From positions 62,001 to 126,000 of the forward strand of contig NW_024882737.1 in the NCBI RefSeq assembly GCF_019059575.1: 64,000 bases of DNA, in the 5' to 3' direction. The notes below the pieces were generated by a model. It saw nothing but the letters and a program-made list of their open reading frames with translations. It made no database searches and was not told the DNA's origin. This document shows, one piece after another, positions 34,724 through 45,419 of this stretch (within the stretch, counting starts at the first letter, position 1; the number at the start of each line of letters is the position of its first letter). This DNA comes from Amphibalanus amphitrite. Its lineage: Eukaryota > Arthropoda > Thecostraca > Balanomorpha > Balanidae. Position numbers and translations under genes: made by a program.

Positions 34724-35153
34724 GTATAGTTCGTTTTTCTTAAGTTCGACCCTCACTGTAATCGTCTCTTTGAACACAGCACGAGAATTGCTAGCTGAAT
34801 TACTTAGAAAACTGGCTGGCGCACATTGATTTCACAGACGACTAATTTTACTCAAAATTATTTCTTCCTGGCTCTTATTTCCCAGACTCTTAGCTCGTAG
34901 TTGCCTTTATATACCTACAACCCCACAGGGATAGACCTCTTGTCAGAAATTATAACTGAACTGATCAATAGATCGTACGGCGTTTAACAGAACGGTATAT
35001 CATCGGTTTTTAAAACTTATTTGGAAAATATTATTCATGTCTACAGTACAATGTGCGCTAACCAGTTTTCTTAGTAATTCAGCTAGCAATTCTCGTGCTA
35101 TGTTCAAAAAGATGTTTACAGTGAGGGTCGAACTTAGAAAAAACGAACTATAC
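34724..35153. repeat. Inverted repeat, arms about 104 bp
   Basis: The left arm 34724-34828 (GTATAGTTCGTTTTTC ... GCGCACATTG) pairs with the right arm 35050-35153 (CAATGTGCGC ... GAACTATAC), with roughly 220 bases between. Arms differ at scattered positions. It may be a foldback transposon; no duplication was identified. Confidence 0.75.
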
Positions 35154-35212
35154 ATGTTTCGATGCACGATCGCACGATCAAGCGACAAAGAACATGATGT
35201 TAAGATAATACA

Positions 35213-35348
35213 TTCCTGCCCGGGGCTGGGAAAATTTAATTGTGTCACCGAGTTTTTTAATTGAAAGTACCGAGGGCCGGTAGGCCCGAGGTACTTTCGA
35301 TTAAAATACGAGGTGACACTATTAAATTTTCCCAGCTCAGGGCAGGAA
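35213..35348. repeat. 136-bp palindrome next to the inverted repeat
   Basis: TTCCTGCCC at 35213 pairs with GGGCAGGAA ending at 35348. The inner part is GAAAGTACCGAGGGCCGGTAGGCCCGAGGTACTTTC, a tight hairpin (loop GGTA-like). It is separate from the preceding inverted repeat, but only 60 bases away. Confidence 0.8.
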
Positions 35349-36545
35349 GCTATTTCCCATACATGCGTACCATTATAGGGAGCGTTGCAAATGTTTTGGA
35401 GGAACCAAAACGCCCCCAATTTCAACCTTGTTGAGTCTTTCCTGGTTATGGTTTGTTGCGAAATAGCGTCAAAGTTTTATATGGTGATGTTTCACTTTAT
35501 TCATGACAAATAATAAAATCCTTGCATCAAACACAATGTAGGTAGGTATATCATAAGCCAATCAAATAAAATGGACGATAGATAAAATGAAGTTATAAGG
35601 AGCAAAGTGATGCTCTTCAACTTTATGATGTGACGTCATTCATAATGACGTCATATAGTTGAGAGGTGCAGGAAAACGCCGAGGGGTGCAGGAAAACGTC
35701 GAAAGGTGCAGGAAAACATATTTTCCTGCATGTCTCGGAAACCAATCAGCATTGACTTCTTGTATGTTTCAAAAGTGCAGGATAATGCACGTGCCATTTT
35801 AATGCCTGGCTTTCTCGATTTAAACGTGCAATGTTGCATGTATGGGAAAGCTGTAGCTTACATAAAAAACATTTAAAGGTTCGCTAGTGGTTGAGCAGAA
35901 GAACACAAAAGTGAGAGCGTAAGTCTCTGTTTATCAGAATCACACGCCGACGGAGTTTGGATGGGATCACTCCTTCCTTGCCAGCTGGAAGTCCAGCACC
36001 GCAGGTCATAATGCCGGGGCGCAATTTCCGTTTCATCTCCTGTGACGGACACTCACGAGCTCTAGGCTGCGGCTCGGAATTCCGCCACAAGTAGCGTCCG
36101 ATGAGATCAAAGTCACGTGTCAGAATGCTCGCTACAACTTCCTGCAAATGTTTTGACCTTTGGAGTGCCTAGGTTGACCTTGGTTATAAATTGTTACGAT
36201 AAGGCTTCGCTCAGAATGTGCTGTGGCGCACCTATGTATATTTTACCTAATGCCATAAAGTGAACTTTGCAAAATCTGATTTGTAGCGTTAGGCATTAGT
36301 CATTATCACCGTAAACATGTATAAATAACTCAATGATATTCACACGAAGTTAATGAATGAAAAGAATTGCAAACAAATAACGCGACTTTCTTTGGGTCTA
36401 TGTACTTATATGAGCGTTAAATTAATCTCAAGATGGGGTTTGCGTGCGTGGCGATTTTTGTTGTGCAATGTAACAAGCATCTGCTATTGTGGTTGGTGTT
36501 CTCTCTTCTCTCTCCGAGGCAAATGCTCTTCGTGGTATTTCATTC
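35349..36545. other. No gene recognised; short GTGCAGGAAAAC repeat
   Basis: Three tandem copies of a unit containing GGTGCAGGAAAAC lie at about 35665-35720, next to a TGACGTCATTCATAATGACGTCA palindrome at 35631-35653. No convincing ORF is present. Confidence 0.45.
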
Positions 36546-37233
36546 CTCAGATCCATAGGCGTAGGAACGTTTTCGAAAGTGGGGGGGGCCAGGGTCCCAG
36601 AGGTCCAAAACCTAACCTACCCCCAAAATCCGATTTCTCCTCGGATTTCGGCCACTTTGTTTTCGCAAACATGCTCAGAGGTAAAAAAAAAATCGAGACA
36701 AAAAAAGAAAAAAAAATTGGTTGAAATTTCAGGGAGTCTCCCGTCCATAAGCTCAAACTGATGGACGCGTTCCCCTGACCTCCGCAGCCGTTGGCACCCA
36801 TGCAAATTCCAGAGGCATCCAGCAACTTTTTCATTACGAGCAAGCGTGAAACGTGCAAAGCGAGTCTTTTCAATATACCTATAAAAATCAGCATGAACGG
36901 CCCAGCTAGGCTCAGCCAGGCCTATAACGTTTTTAAGAGGTTTTATATCAGCGACCACTGCAACTGGGCTGATTGACTATCACTTATCAGAGGCCGGTGT
37001 GGGATTTTTAGACGGTCTGGGCCTTCAGAGGCCAGTTTAACCCTCCACGGCCCGGTCCTATAGGTTTTCTACATACGCGCTGGCCGAAGGGGCGGGCCGG
37101 CGGGTACGACCCCCTCGCCGTTTCGCCCCAGGTGGAGCTAGCGCGTCGGGCGGTAAAACGAGCGTGTGCGCCGTTACGGGACGCAGAGATCGATACCCGA
37201 TTTTATGGTCCTAGGTCAACCGGTGACCTCTGA

Positions 37234-37551
37234 CACCGTTCCGTGCTTCTATCCTCAGGATACTGAAATCCTTCTCCTCCACACCGCAACCCCCTCCGGG
37301 CTGGACAGGCAACTTTATCTCATGCGGGCTGCTCCCTTGGAGCGGCACCGCTGCTCCCGAGGGAGCGCACCCCGTAGCCGGGTGCAGTGAGTGCCTTGGG
37401 GCTGGGTGGCCTGTCCTCTGGACGGGCCCAGCCCCGGCGACTCACTAGGGTGCCTGCCCAGACCAATGTCTCCCCCTATATCCTATCATCCTTCCGGCTC
37501 TGAAATGGTCTCATTGGACCGAAAGGGCCTAACCCAACAAAACAAACAAAA
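37234..37551 (+). mobile_element. Retroposon (SINE or LINE 3' end) with 15-bp duplication
   Basis: Flanked by ACCGGTGACCTCTGA at 37219-37233 and 37552-37566. The 3' end is the A-rich tail AACCCAACAAAACAAACAAA. A shorter copy with the same tail lies at 13742-13856. The 318 bases show no tRNA-like boxes and no recognisable protein. Confidence 0.8.
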
Positions 37552-38255
37552 ACCGGTGACCTCTGAGGTCAGGTCAAGTGCCTCAAGGCACGGTTCCGTT
37601 TTTGGTGAATAACTTCGCAAAAAATGGCCGCAGAGCCGCGATTTTGCCAGCATCGTGTTCGCCTCTCTCAGGCGCGTCGAATGATATACTTTTTGTTTGG
37701 GTGAGGTAAACTTAGGGTGTTGACCTCGGGTCACGGTCAGGTCGGCGTCCCCAGGTCACGAAATTGGTCGAAGGAGGTCATGTCGCATATCATTCGATTC
37801 GGCAGGTCTTCTTGAGTCCATAGGTGGCTTTCCCGACTCGCTAGCTCAATTTGATCGGTACCTAGTTATTGACGAAAAACTAATAAGACCCTTATAACTT
37901 CATAAATGACGTCGCGCAAGGTCAACATTGCAAAAGTGACGCATCGAACCTTGCAAGGAGTGCATGAAATCACGATTCGGTGTGCTTGAGATAGTTGGAG
38001 ATCGATCATTCCCGGCGCCAGAAAAAGTTTTCAGTTTATCCCCATTGACTTATACCTAATGGTGAGGTCACGAAAATGACCTGACCTCATATGAACTTTA
38101 GGAAAAATCCGAGATATACATTATACAAGTTGAAAGACTCCTATTGGATACTAGGTCCTCCAAGGTTCATTTCCCTGTGAAATCTCCTCTGGCAGTGAGG
38201 GCGTTGCGAAGTTGCGACATCTGAAGACCGTGCAGAGGTTCACTTATGACCACAT

Positions 38256-38268
38256 GGGTCAGTGACCT
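38256..38268. promoter_or_regulatory. IR1 nuclear-receptor-type palindrome in B2
   Basis: GGGTCA-G-TGACCT fits RGGTCANTGACCY. Function is inferred from the motif only. Confidence 0.4.
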
Positions 38269-38429
38269 GATCTGACCCGAAAATGCGGTTGGTGTCAAAA
38301 GATCCCGTTTGATTCAAAGGTCAGATATGCCAAGCTTCAGCTCTCTATCGCCGGCGTGTTCGGAGCTATCGCGAAAAAAAAAACTATGGAGGGGCGGCAC
38401 CCCCCCCCCCCCCGGCTGGCGAGGGTTAA

Positions 38430-39350
38430 GGCCCTCAGAGACCAGTACAGGGCCTGCAAAGGGCAGGATGAGACCTTAAGATGCCGACTTGGGCCATCAG
38501 AGGCTAATGTGGGTCCTTACAGGCCAGTATGGGCCCTCAGAGGTCAGTGTGGGACCCTAAAATGCCGGCATGGGCCGGTGTTGGACCCCAGAGGCCAGCA
38601 GAAGACCCTCAAAAACCAAGATGGGCCTCAGAGGCCAGCATCGGGTCTTCAGAATCCAGTGCAAGGCCCTCAGAGACTAATGCGTGTCCTTACAGGCCAG
38701 CATGGGCCCTTAGAGGTCAGTGTGGGGCCGTAACAGACCGGCATGGGAGGGACTTGGAACCTAGAGACCAGCGGAGGGCCCTCATAGGCCAAGGTGGGCC
38801 CTCAGAGGCCGATGCGGACCGTTGGAGACCGGCATCGGATCTCCGGAATCCAGTGCGGGGCCCTTAGAGGTCAATGTGGGACCCTAAAATACCGGCATGG
38901 GCCAGTGTTGGAACCCAGAGACCAGCAGAAGGCCCTCAAAAACCAAGATGGGCCTCAGAGGCCGGCATCAGGTCTTCAGAATCCCGTGCAAGGCCTCATA
39001 GGCTAATGTGGGTCCTTACAGGTCAGCATGGGCCCTTAGAGGTCAGTGTGGGGCCCTAAAAGACCGGCATGGGCCGGCGTTGGACCCCTCAGGCCAAGGT
39101 GGACCCTCAGAGGCCGATGCGGACCCTTAGAGGCCGGCATCGGGTCTTCAGAATTCAGTGCGGGCCCTCAAAGGCACCTAAAGGCACCCCAGAGACAGAA
39201 ATGAGGCCACCAGAGGCCGGTGTGAGGCCCTCAGACGCCGGCTGGGCCCTTGAGGCCGGTTTAGGGGCCCTCAAATGAGGTCAATGTGGGTTCTCAGCGG
39301 TCAATGTGGGCGCTTGACCGCCACTGAAGGGCCCTCCGAGATCAGTGTAG
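38430..39350. repeat. Degenerate minisatellite, reversed orientation, in family C
   Basis: Units such as GGGCCCTCAGAGGCCAGTGTGGG are the reverse complement of the array in family D. A higher-order duplication is visible: about 38535-38700 and 38865-39060 share the same order of units (CCGGCATGGGCC, TTGGAACCCAGAGACCAGCAGAAGG and others). Confidence 0.75.
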
Positions 39351-40107
39351 GACCCTCAAAGACTGGTTTGGGAGCTGTTAATAGCTAGCGTGGGATTCTT
39401 GAGTCTCGTGACAATCGAATAAGGGCCAGAGCCCCATACGCCCATGGGGGCCCAATGGTTGTTTGGGGGGGCCAAATGATATGATGGCCCCCTGATTAGC
39501 CTTTGGAGGGGGGAAGGGCATGGCCCTGATCCCCCTCTGCGACCGTCACTGCACTGAAAGTGGAAGGGGGAGGGGCAGAAACAGACATTGCTGGCCCCCA
39601 GCCTGTTTGAAACGAGGCTGAGGCACGGTCACCCTGGCCCCCAGCTAGTACGTCTTTGACGAACTATGCCGACCCCAAGCAGATAAGGTCAAGCGTTGGT
39701 CGTTTGTATACGCATTCTCCTGCACCGTGCTAGTATTGTCTTAGTATTGCTTATACCTTTTTAGTGCTCGCTGTCCCGCGCCTCGTATTCAACAAAATGC
39801 TGTCACCAGGACTCACAGTCTTGTCTCTGATATGGTTTCCTTCATTGAGTGAAGGAAATTGCGGTCAATAACGCTGTAGAAACAAAAAGGAATCCTCATT
39901 AAAGGGCAAGCTGAATAGTTGTCAAGTTACCGGGTGGTAGGTTAGGTACAGACAGACACTTAAGTCAGCAAAAAGTGGGGGGGCCAGTTAACATTGCTGG
40001 CCCCCCCACCTCCGAAAGTGGGGGGGCCATGGCCCCCCCGGCCCCCCTGTTCCTACGCCTATGCTCAGATCCCACTAACCCTTCACATGCATTGGCAAGC
40101 TTATTAG

Positions 40108-42003
40108 CTAATCCATGACAGTAATCTGGTCGTGGTAGTTCTTAGGATCAGACGAAGAAGCATCGCATTCTTCTGGCTTCGGTTCCCACTGGAGACGGCC
40201 AGGAGACGTATCCAGGTGGTCGTCTTGTAGAGCTGAGGGCGCACGAAGCCGACCACCTTCCTCTGATGTCACCTGTCTACAGAGGCGAGCAGCCACCACC
40301 TCGCCGAGACACAGGCAGCAGGAGACGGTCACGCCGATCAGCAGCACGCGGAAGGCCGCCGAGCACTGGGCCAGCTCCAGTGGCGCGTACTGGCTCCGTG
40401 GCCGCGGCTCGAACTCGCACTCGAAGCTCGCCACGCCCGCTGGCGGCTCGTGGCGGCGCCGTAGGCGGGTCCAGATGCCCGTCTCCAGCATCCTGAGGAA
40501 GGCCAGACGCCAGGTGGGGACGTTCGGGTCGTCGCGGCGGAACGGCACGGAGTACCGGCTGAGGTACAGGCGCTCCGGGTGTCGGCACAGCTTGGGACAT
40601 GAGTTCCAAGTGCAGCGCTCTTCCACGCCCTTCGCTGGTGCGAAAAAGGCGATGCGCTCATTTTCTGCTCGTTTGTAGAAGAATTCCAATCCGACGCGGG
40701 AGTTCTTTTTTAGGGTCGTCGAACAGCTGGCGAAGTTGGCGCCTCGTCGGGTCGAGGTGAACAGCATCTCCTCTGTGGCGGTGCCGCTGGCGTAGCCCCA
40801 CTGCCAGCCGGGTGCGTCCAACACGTCGTCCAGCTGGTTGAACGGCAGCTCGGTGACCTCCGTGGTGACGCGGCTGAGAAGGCCGGCCGTGTAGAGCTGC
40901 GCCGTCAGCAGGGCGGCCAAACAGCCGACACCGGCGGCCACCAGCTGCCACAGCCGACCGGGCCGCGCTGCCAGGCCCTGGTTACTGAACAGCGCCACCG
41001 CCTGCAGCCAGCTGCCGGCCGGGCCGGCGCCGCTGCCGCGGGTGGCCAGGTAGCTGGCCAGCACCAGCAGCAGCGTGATACCGGCCAGCAGCAGCCGGCC
41101 GGCGGACCCGGCGAACGGGCCGCCCAGCAGCGGCACGCGACTGGTGGGCGCTGGCCGGCCGAAATACAGCGAACTGTGCGAGATACCCAGGTGAAGGGGA
41201 AAGCTCAGGTACTGACGGCGCTCAGGAATGTCGAAACAGTAGTCCAGAATCGTGTCCAATGAGTCATTTCGAACCGCCTCCAAAAGACGAGAGAATGTCA
41301 CTTGTGTCCGGCTCATATCTTTTAGTCTGAAATCCATTCTTTCTTCTAGTATCTTGAACATGCCTTCAACTGCAAAGTGCAGTGCAAAAGTGGCTTTTTG
41401 GTCGAAGTCGCTCATCGAGTGCCGTCCCGCTGACCTGAGTGTTGTGTTGACCAGTCGCAGGTCCTGCCAGCCGATCGGAGAGGGCCGGCCGATATCGTCG
41501 CTCAGCCGTACCCCGCGCCGGTCGCAGGTGCCGAGCCGCTGCACCGGCGGGCCGACGTCGGCGTAGCGGGCCGTCCGGTACACGGCGCCCGACAGCACGT
41601 CGTACACGAGCGCGCCGCCGAGCGGGCGCAGCAGGCCGGCCAGCCGGCGCTCGGTGGCGCCGCGCAGAGCCAGCACCAGCAGCGGCCGGCCGCGCCCGTT
41701 GGCCACGGCGGCCAGCGAGTCGGTCGGCAGCACGGCGCCGTCGGCGGTCCGCTCGGCGTCCGGCGCCACCGAGACGAACACGCCGCGCCGCGCCACGGCC
41801 AGCAGCAGTGGCGCCAGCAGCAGCGCCGCGCCCGGCGGCGCCTGCAGACTCACCGAGCCCCAGTGGAGGCGCGCCACCAGCTCGGCCACGCACCGGCACA
41901 CGGCCGGCTCCGTCAGCGCGTCCATCGCTGCAACACGAGTCGCGGGGTTACTGCGTGGTCTGTGGGTCAGGTGTAACTGGGAAACATTTTTATTTTGCAT
42001 CAT
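40108..42003 (-). CDS. Intronless divergent ionotropic receptor (IR)
   Basis: This 631-residue ligand-gated cation channel subunit belongs to the variant glutamate-receptor family that protostomes use for smell and taste; it would act in the membrane of sensory neurons. Residues about 172-290 fit the first ligand-binding lobe. The first membrane segment is GRLLLAGITLLLVLASYLA (302-320), the pore loop SWLQAVALFSNQG (331-343), the second membrane segment about 352-373 runs into LYTAGLLSRVTT, the counterpart of the iGluR SYTANLAA gate, followed by the second lobe with PFNQLDDVL, and the third membrane segment is at about 547-571. The glutamate-binding residues are not obvious, as usual for divergent IRs. 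No amino-terminal domain or clear signal peptide is seen; ATG 42003, 42000 or 41925 could be the start. There are no introns, as in many species-specific IR expansions. Confidence 0.85.
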   Translation of the reverse strand: MMQNKNVSQLHLTHRPRSNPATRVAAMDALTEPAVCRCVAELVARLHWGSVSLQAPPGAALLLAPLLLAVARRGVFVSVAPDAERTADGAVLPTDSLAAVANGRGRPLLVLALRGATERRLAGLLRPLGGALVYDVLSGAVYRTARYADVGPPVQRLGTCDRRGVRLSDDIGRPSPIGWQDLRLVNTTLRSAGRHSMSDFDQKATFALHFAVEGMFKILEERMDFRLKDMSRTQVTFSRLLEAVRNDSLDTILDYCFDIPERRQYLSFPLHLGISHSSLYFGRPAPTSRVPLLGGPFAGSAGRLLLAGITLLLVLASYLATRGSGAGPAGSWLQAVALFSNQGLAARPGRLWQLVAAGVGCLAALLTAQLYTAGLLSRVTTEVTELPFNQLDDVLDAPGWQWGYASGTATEEMLFTSTRRGANFASCSTTLKKNSRVGLEFFYKRAENERIAFFAPAKGVEERCTWNSCPKLCRHPERLYLSRYSVPFRRDDPNVPTWRLAFLRMLETGIWTRLRRRHEPPAGVASFECEFEPRPRSQYAPLELAQCSAAFRVLLIGVTVSCCLCLGEVVAARLCRQVTSEEGGRLRAPSALQDDHLDTSPGRLQWEPKPEECDASSSDPKNYHDQITVMD

Positions 42004-42725
42004 ATTGTTATTTTTCTACTGTTTAGCTCGCTGGTTAGGTCGCTACATTGACGGTACATTTATAGCTTTACGTTAGCTCGCACAAGAATGGCCGATATCG
42101 TCGCTCACACAATGAATATCTTAGAAGCTATTTCGGTCATTTTCTGCTCAGTTAAAGTACTAAATTCACTCTAAAAGACAAAGGAACTATAACCGAATAA
42201 TTACAGGACAAGAAGTAACTGCCCTCTTTCATTTATGCAAACTAGCCAAATTAGGGGGCAAGCTCGATGGAGGGCAGTATCAACCAACGCCCCTTTACCT
42301 TACCTTACCTTAGGAGTACACGGAATTTAGAGGCCTGTGTAGACCTGTTGGTCCGGATCTTTACTCTAAGTACTCGCTCGTGGAAGGTTACTGGTCGTCG
42401 AAGGTAGAGGAGAAGCGGATAGCTTCCCAGTGAATGTCCAGTCGGGATTTAAAGGTGTTGACAGAGGGTGCAGCCAGTTGACAGAGGTTGACAGAGGGTG
42501 CTTTAGCCATTGAAGAATGCAGAAGAGCTAGTGCCGACGACGGCTCGTCACATAATCGATAGAAAACATAGGTATAGCAGCACAAACTTGGGGACAAAAA
42601 AGTTTGGGGATGAATAAAATAATACAGTGTGACTTCTCCCTGAAAAGTGGTTCACCTATAAAATAAGCCTGTTTAGCACTTCTCTGCTTCCAATGCCTTT
42701 CAATGCCGAAATAAATGTCGAATGC
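42004..42725. other. Upstream region of the IR gene
   Basis: No other gene is seen. A short CCTTA tandem (TTACCTTACCTTACCTTA) lies at about 42296-42313. A duplicated GTTGACAGAGGGTGC is at 42458-42503. I could not identify a promoter with confidence. Confidence 0.35.
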
Positions 42726-43000
42726 TATAATAGCCGTTTTCACGACGGGGTAACCGGCGAGTGCACCTAATTTGACCAAATCTGTACCTATCTCTCTTTT
42801 ACAGCAAATATCTTTATTTTATGAATTTATTTCAGTGTTTTAATCGATGATACTCTCTGATATTACAAAGCAAGGCATATAAGCAATCAGTGCAACCCTA
42901 TAGCTGATAGCTACTAAGAGACACACTAATCCTAATTTGACCAAATCTGTACCTAATCTGCACCAGATGTGCACCAAATGTGTACCAGATGGCCGTCGTG
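42726..43000 (-). mobile_element. Family R MITE, copy 2, inverted
   Basis: Reverse complement of 30796-31083 over nearly its whole length, sharing the ATAATAGCCGTTTTCACGACGG end and the CACCTAATTTGACCAAATCTG words. The far end stops at GGCCGTCGTG and lacks the outer bases, so it is truncated or decayed there. Confidence 0.6.
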
Positions 43001-44995
43001 CATGAGGTCACATATCAATGCGTCACGCAGTGGCCATCTTGTGAGGGCTGTTCAGTCCAGTGCGTCTTTGGTACACGGTGACTTACCCCGAGTCGGTCCG
43101 TTCGTTGATTCACGATCTCTCACCACCCGTCCATGCACGATTTAGGCTGTACGTATAACAGGAGATTTATCAGCAGCGGCAAGCAGACTAGCAGGATGGC
43201 ATGGTCTCCGAGTGTCACCTACCTTGGTCTCACACTGCAGAATGCAACCGACATCATCCGGACTTAAGGGCAACAATAGGTGCCGGCATCGTCATGCTGC
43301 CATGGAAACGTCAATAGACGCTAAGGAAGCGTGCCTGGTCAAATGCAGACAGTCGATCCCTATTCCATTAGGGCTGACACAGCACATACGTAGATGGTGA
43401 CAGCTTAAGTGAGCCCTTTGACCCTCGGACACTGTACACTGTACAGTGCCTATAGACCGTGCGCACAACATAGGTTGAACCGCTTCAGGTATCTTGGAGC
43501 TTCCCATACCTATATCTGTAAGAATCTTGCCCATACCTAAACTTCCCGACCAAAGCTAGGTACCACTTTATTTTATTTTATTTTTTTGTTCTTCTCTGCC
43601 ACGCGAAAAATGACAATTTTAATTTCTGGGCTATAGAAAAGCAAACCTCTAGATAAAAATGAGCTTGAGAAGTAAAAAATAAAAACATGAGTTTTGTTTC
43701 AACATATCTGCCGACACCGTAGACTGCAGTTCTAACAAGCACTGCACATTTTGGATGCTGCATGCTTATTCACAGTCAGGCTACGTCCTCATGCCTAGGC
43801 CGGGAGTGTATGCAAGTGAGGTGCATTATGAGATATTCCAGGTAAAGGCTCTTGCAGTCGCGGCACGAGTGGTGGCCGACCCGGCCCGTTGAGACAGGAG
43901 GTCACGGGGGTCACCTTAGCGGTCACGTGTGCCATGTCGGTCCCGGCAGACAGGGTGTGATGCGGGTCAGCCCGCCGCGACCGTCCTCTGCTGGCTGGCA
44001 CGGCTAGTCACGGCCGATGTGACAGCGATGGAGGGGCCGAGAGGGGCCGCTACATGCCTACATGTTTTACTAACCATGCAAAATAAAAATAACCGCTGAT
44101 GTAAGACATATTTGTTTCGAGCGGTCGGTGAAACAATTGCACTTCGGCGTCTGGATTAAGATAAAAAAGAACTGCATCCGGTAACTGACCTAAAATGGTA
44201 AAATTTGAGTGAATTTAATGCAACCGTCCATCCCACAGTTTTGCACCGAGCACCGACGCACATACCCCAATGTATCGTAATTCGTATATGCACACCAGTT
44301 CGTATGGCGAAGTGAACGATCGTGCTAGAAGCCATTCTGTTACGGAAAATCCTTTCGCTGACAGACATCAGACGCTCTCTGTCGTCAGCGGCATGAACTA
44401 CTAGCGCAACAGCTTCCCACTGCAGAGCAATCGGCAGACGCCTTTGCCATGTAAAAGATAAGATGACAAACCTTTAAATAAAAGAATTTTGTAAAGCTTA
44501 TTATGAAACTTCGTTTCAATTTTACGAGCGAGTGCGAAGCACTTAGCAAAAGTACCATGGGCCGTTTCTACATTTCTAGAACGGCTGCGCGTGGACTTTG
44601 GCAAATTCATCCCCGGAGACTATAGAGAAAAGCCCACACAATCAACTGACATTGAGAGGCGGCCTTGAGCGTGGCCATTGCACGTGGAGCCGGACCGCTA
44701 CAACATCTCAAGCTGGACCGATTGCGCTCAGTTGGTACAGGATCGATTTTTTTTTAGATTTTTTTTATAAATTTAGTCCGAACCTTTTGATGGGAAGGAT
44801 TCACAAGGACAGAGCCACCGCTAAGCGAAGCTTGTTGCGATGACCCTGCCCTCTACCCTCCGATCGCGAAATTCCGATTCTATGGCAGAATTTAGAGTCC
44901 AAAGTTTAACGTGCGCACAAAGCCGCGCACGGCCGGTCCCCTCGCTGACTTCTCCTGGCTACGGCCTGCCACCAACCGCAACCATACCTGTCAGG
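43001..44995. other. No gene recognised
   Basis: Short open frames only. 44550-44990 precedes the tRNA-like SINE head on the minus strand and may include its body, but no end could be fixed. Confidence 0.35.
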
Positions 44996-45107
44996 AGGCC
45001 CATAAATGTCGAGCGCCCGCCGCGCTTCGAACCCGGACTGTCATAACCGGGAACGCGTGCTCTCACCACGCGGAGTCCAACGCTCTAACCAACTGAGCTA
45101 CGGGACC
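44996..45107 (-). mobile_element. tRNA-derived SINE head or tRNA pseudogene
   Basis: On the minus strand the text starts GGTCCCGTAGCTCAGTTGG at 45107, a perfect tRNA-like acceptor strand, D arm and A box (45089-45100), and has a B box GGGTTCGAAGC at 45024-45034. The boxes are about 55 bases apart, further than in most tRNAs, with a GCGTG/CACGC hairpin between them, and the T stem and acceptor do not close. It is therefore a tRNA-derived SINE or a pseudogene, not a working tRNA. Confidence 0.6.
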
Positions 45108-45419
45108 GGCAATGATTTGAATGTCCCGCATGCATACGCCGGTTGATGAGGGGGGGGGGTGGTCACGTCGTCATTTCGGACGTTGGTAAGGCTCGCTATT
45201 GCGATCTGCACTCATTAGTCCCGATACAAACGTCTTTCTAGTTTGGTAAATAATAGGTAAAGATCAGAAATGGATTAGAATCTCGAGAGCATTCAATATT
45301 CATTTGCATGCAGAAGCTTAAATTTTGTTTTGTATTCAATCGCTTATACAGACAAATTATCCCCTATCCTCGTTTCCGGCTTATTGCTTTATTGCTTTAT
45401 ATTTGCTTTATATTTCCGG

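Larger units (their letters stand above)
37037..38429. mobile_element. Family B MITE, copy B2
   Basis: The edges are TTAACCCTC (37037) and GGCGAGGGTTAA (ending 38429), flanked on both sides by minisatellite text. It carries a nested retroposon and the site GGGTCAGTGACCT at 38256-38268 (inverted repeat, 1-bp spacing). Part of it (37140-37230 and 37552-37830) matches B3 and B7 in reverse orientation. Confidence 0.75.
36554..40063. mobile_element. Family C composite DNA transposon, 8-bp target duplication
   Basis: The inverted ends are CATAGGCGTAGGAAC (36554-36568) and GTTCCTACGCCTATG (40049-40063). The flanking 8-mers are CTCAGATC at 36546-36553 and 40064-40071. The ends are followed by G-run/C-run hairpins, as in family D. 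Inside lie a reversed family D-type minisatellite block (about 36975-39550), a family B MITE (37037-38429) and, within that, a retroposon (37234-37551). No transposase is encoded. Duplication length fits hAT or P-type enzymes. The right end is 44 bases from the stop codon of the ionotropic receptor gene. Confidence 0.85.

Noticed and set aside
38356..39278. Several overlapping plus-strand frames with Gly-Pro-Gln-Arg-type repeats
   Set aside because: They follow the degenerate minisatellite; the frame changes between units and there is no start or splice logic.
41366..41899. Overlapping Arg/Ala-rich frames in the IR region
   Set aside because: Shadows of the GC-rich IR coding sequence in other frames.
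45024..45107. Functional tRNA gene on the minus strand
   Set aside because: A and B boxes are present, but the T stem, acceptor stem and anticodon arm do not fold properly.
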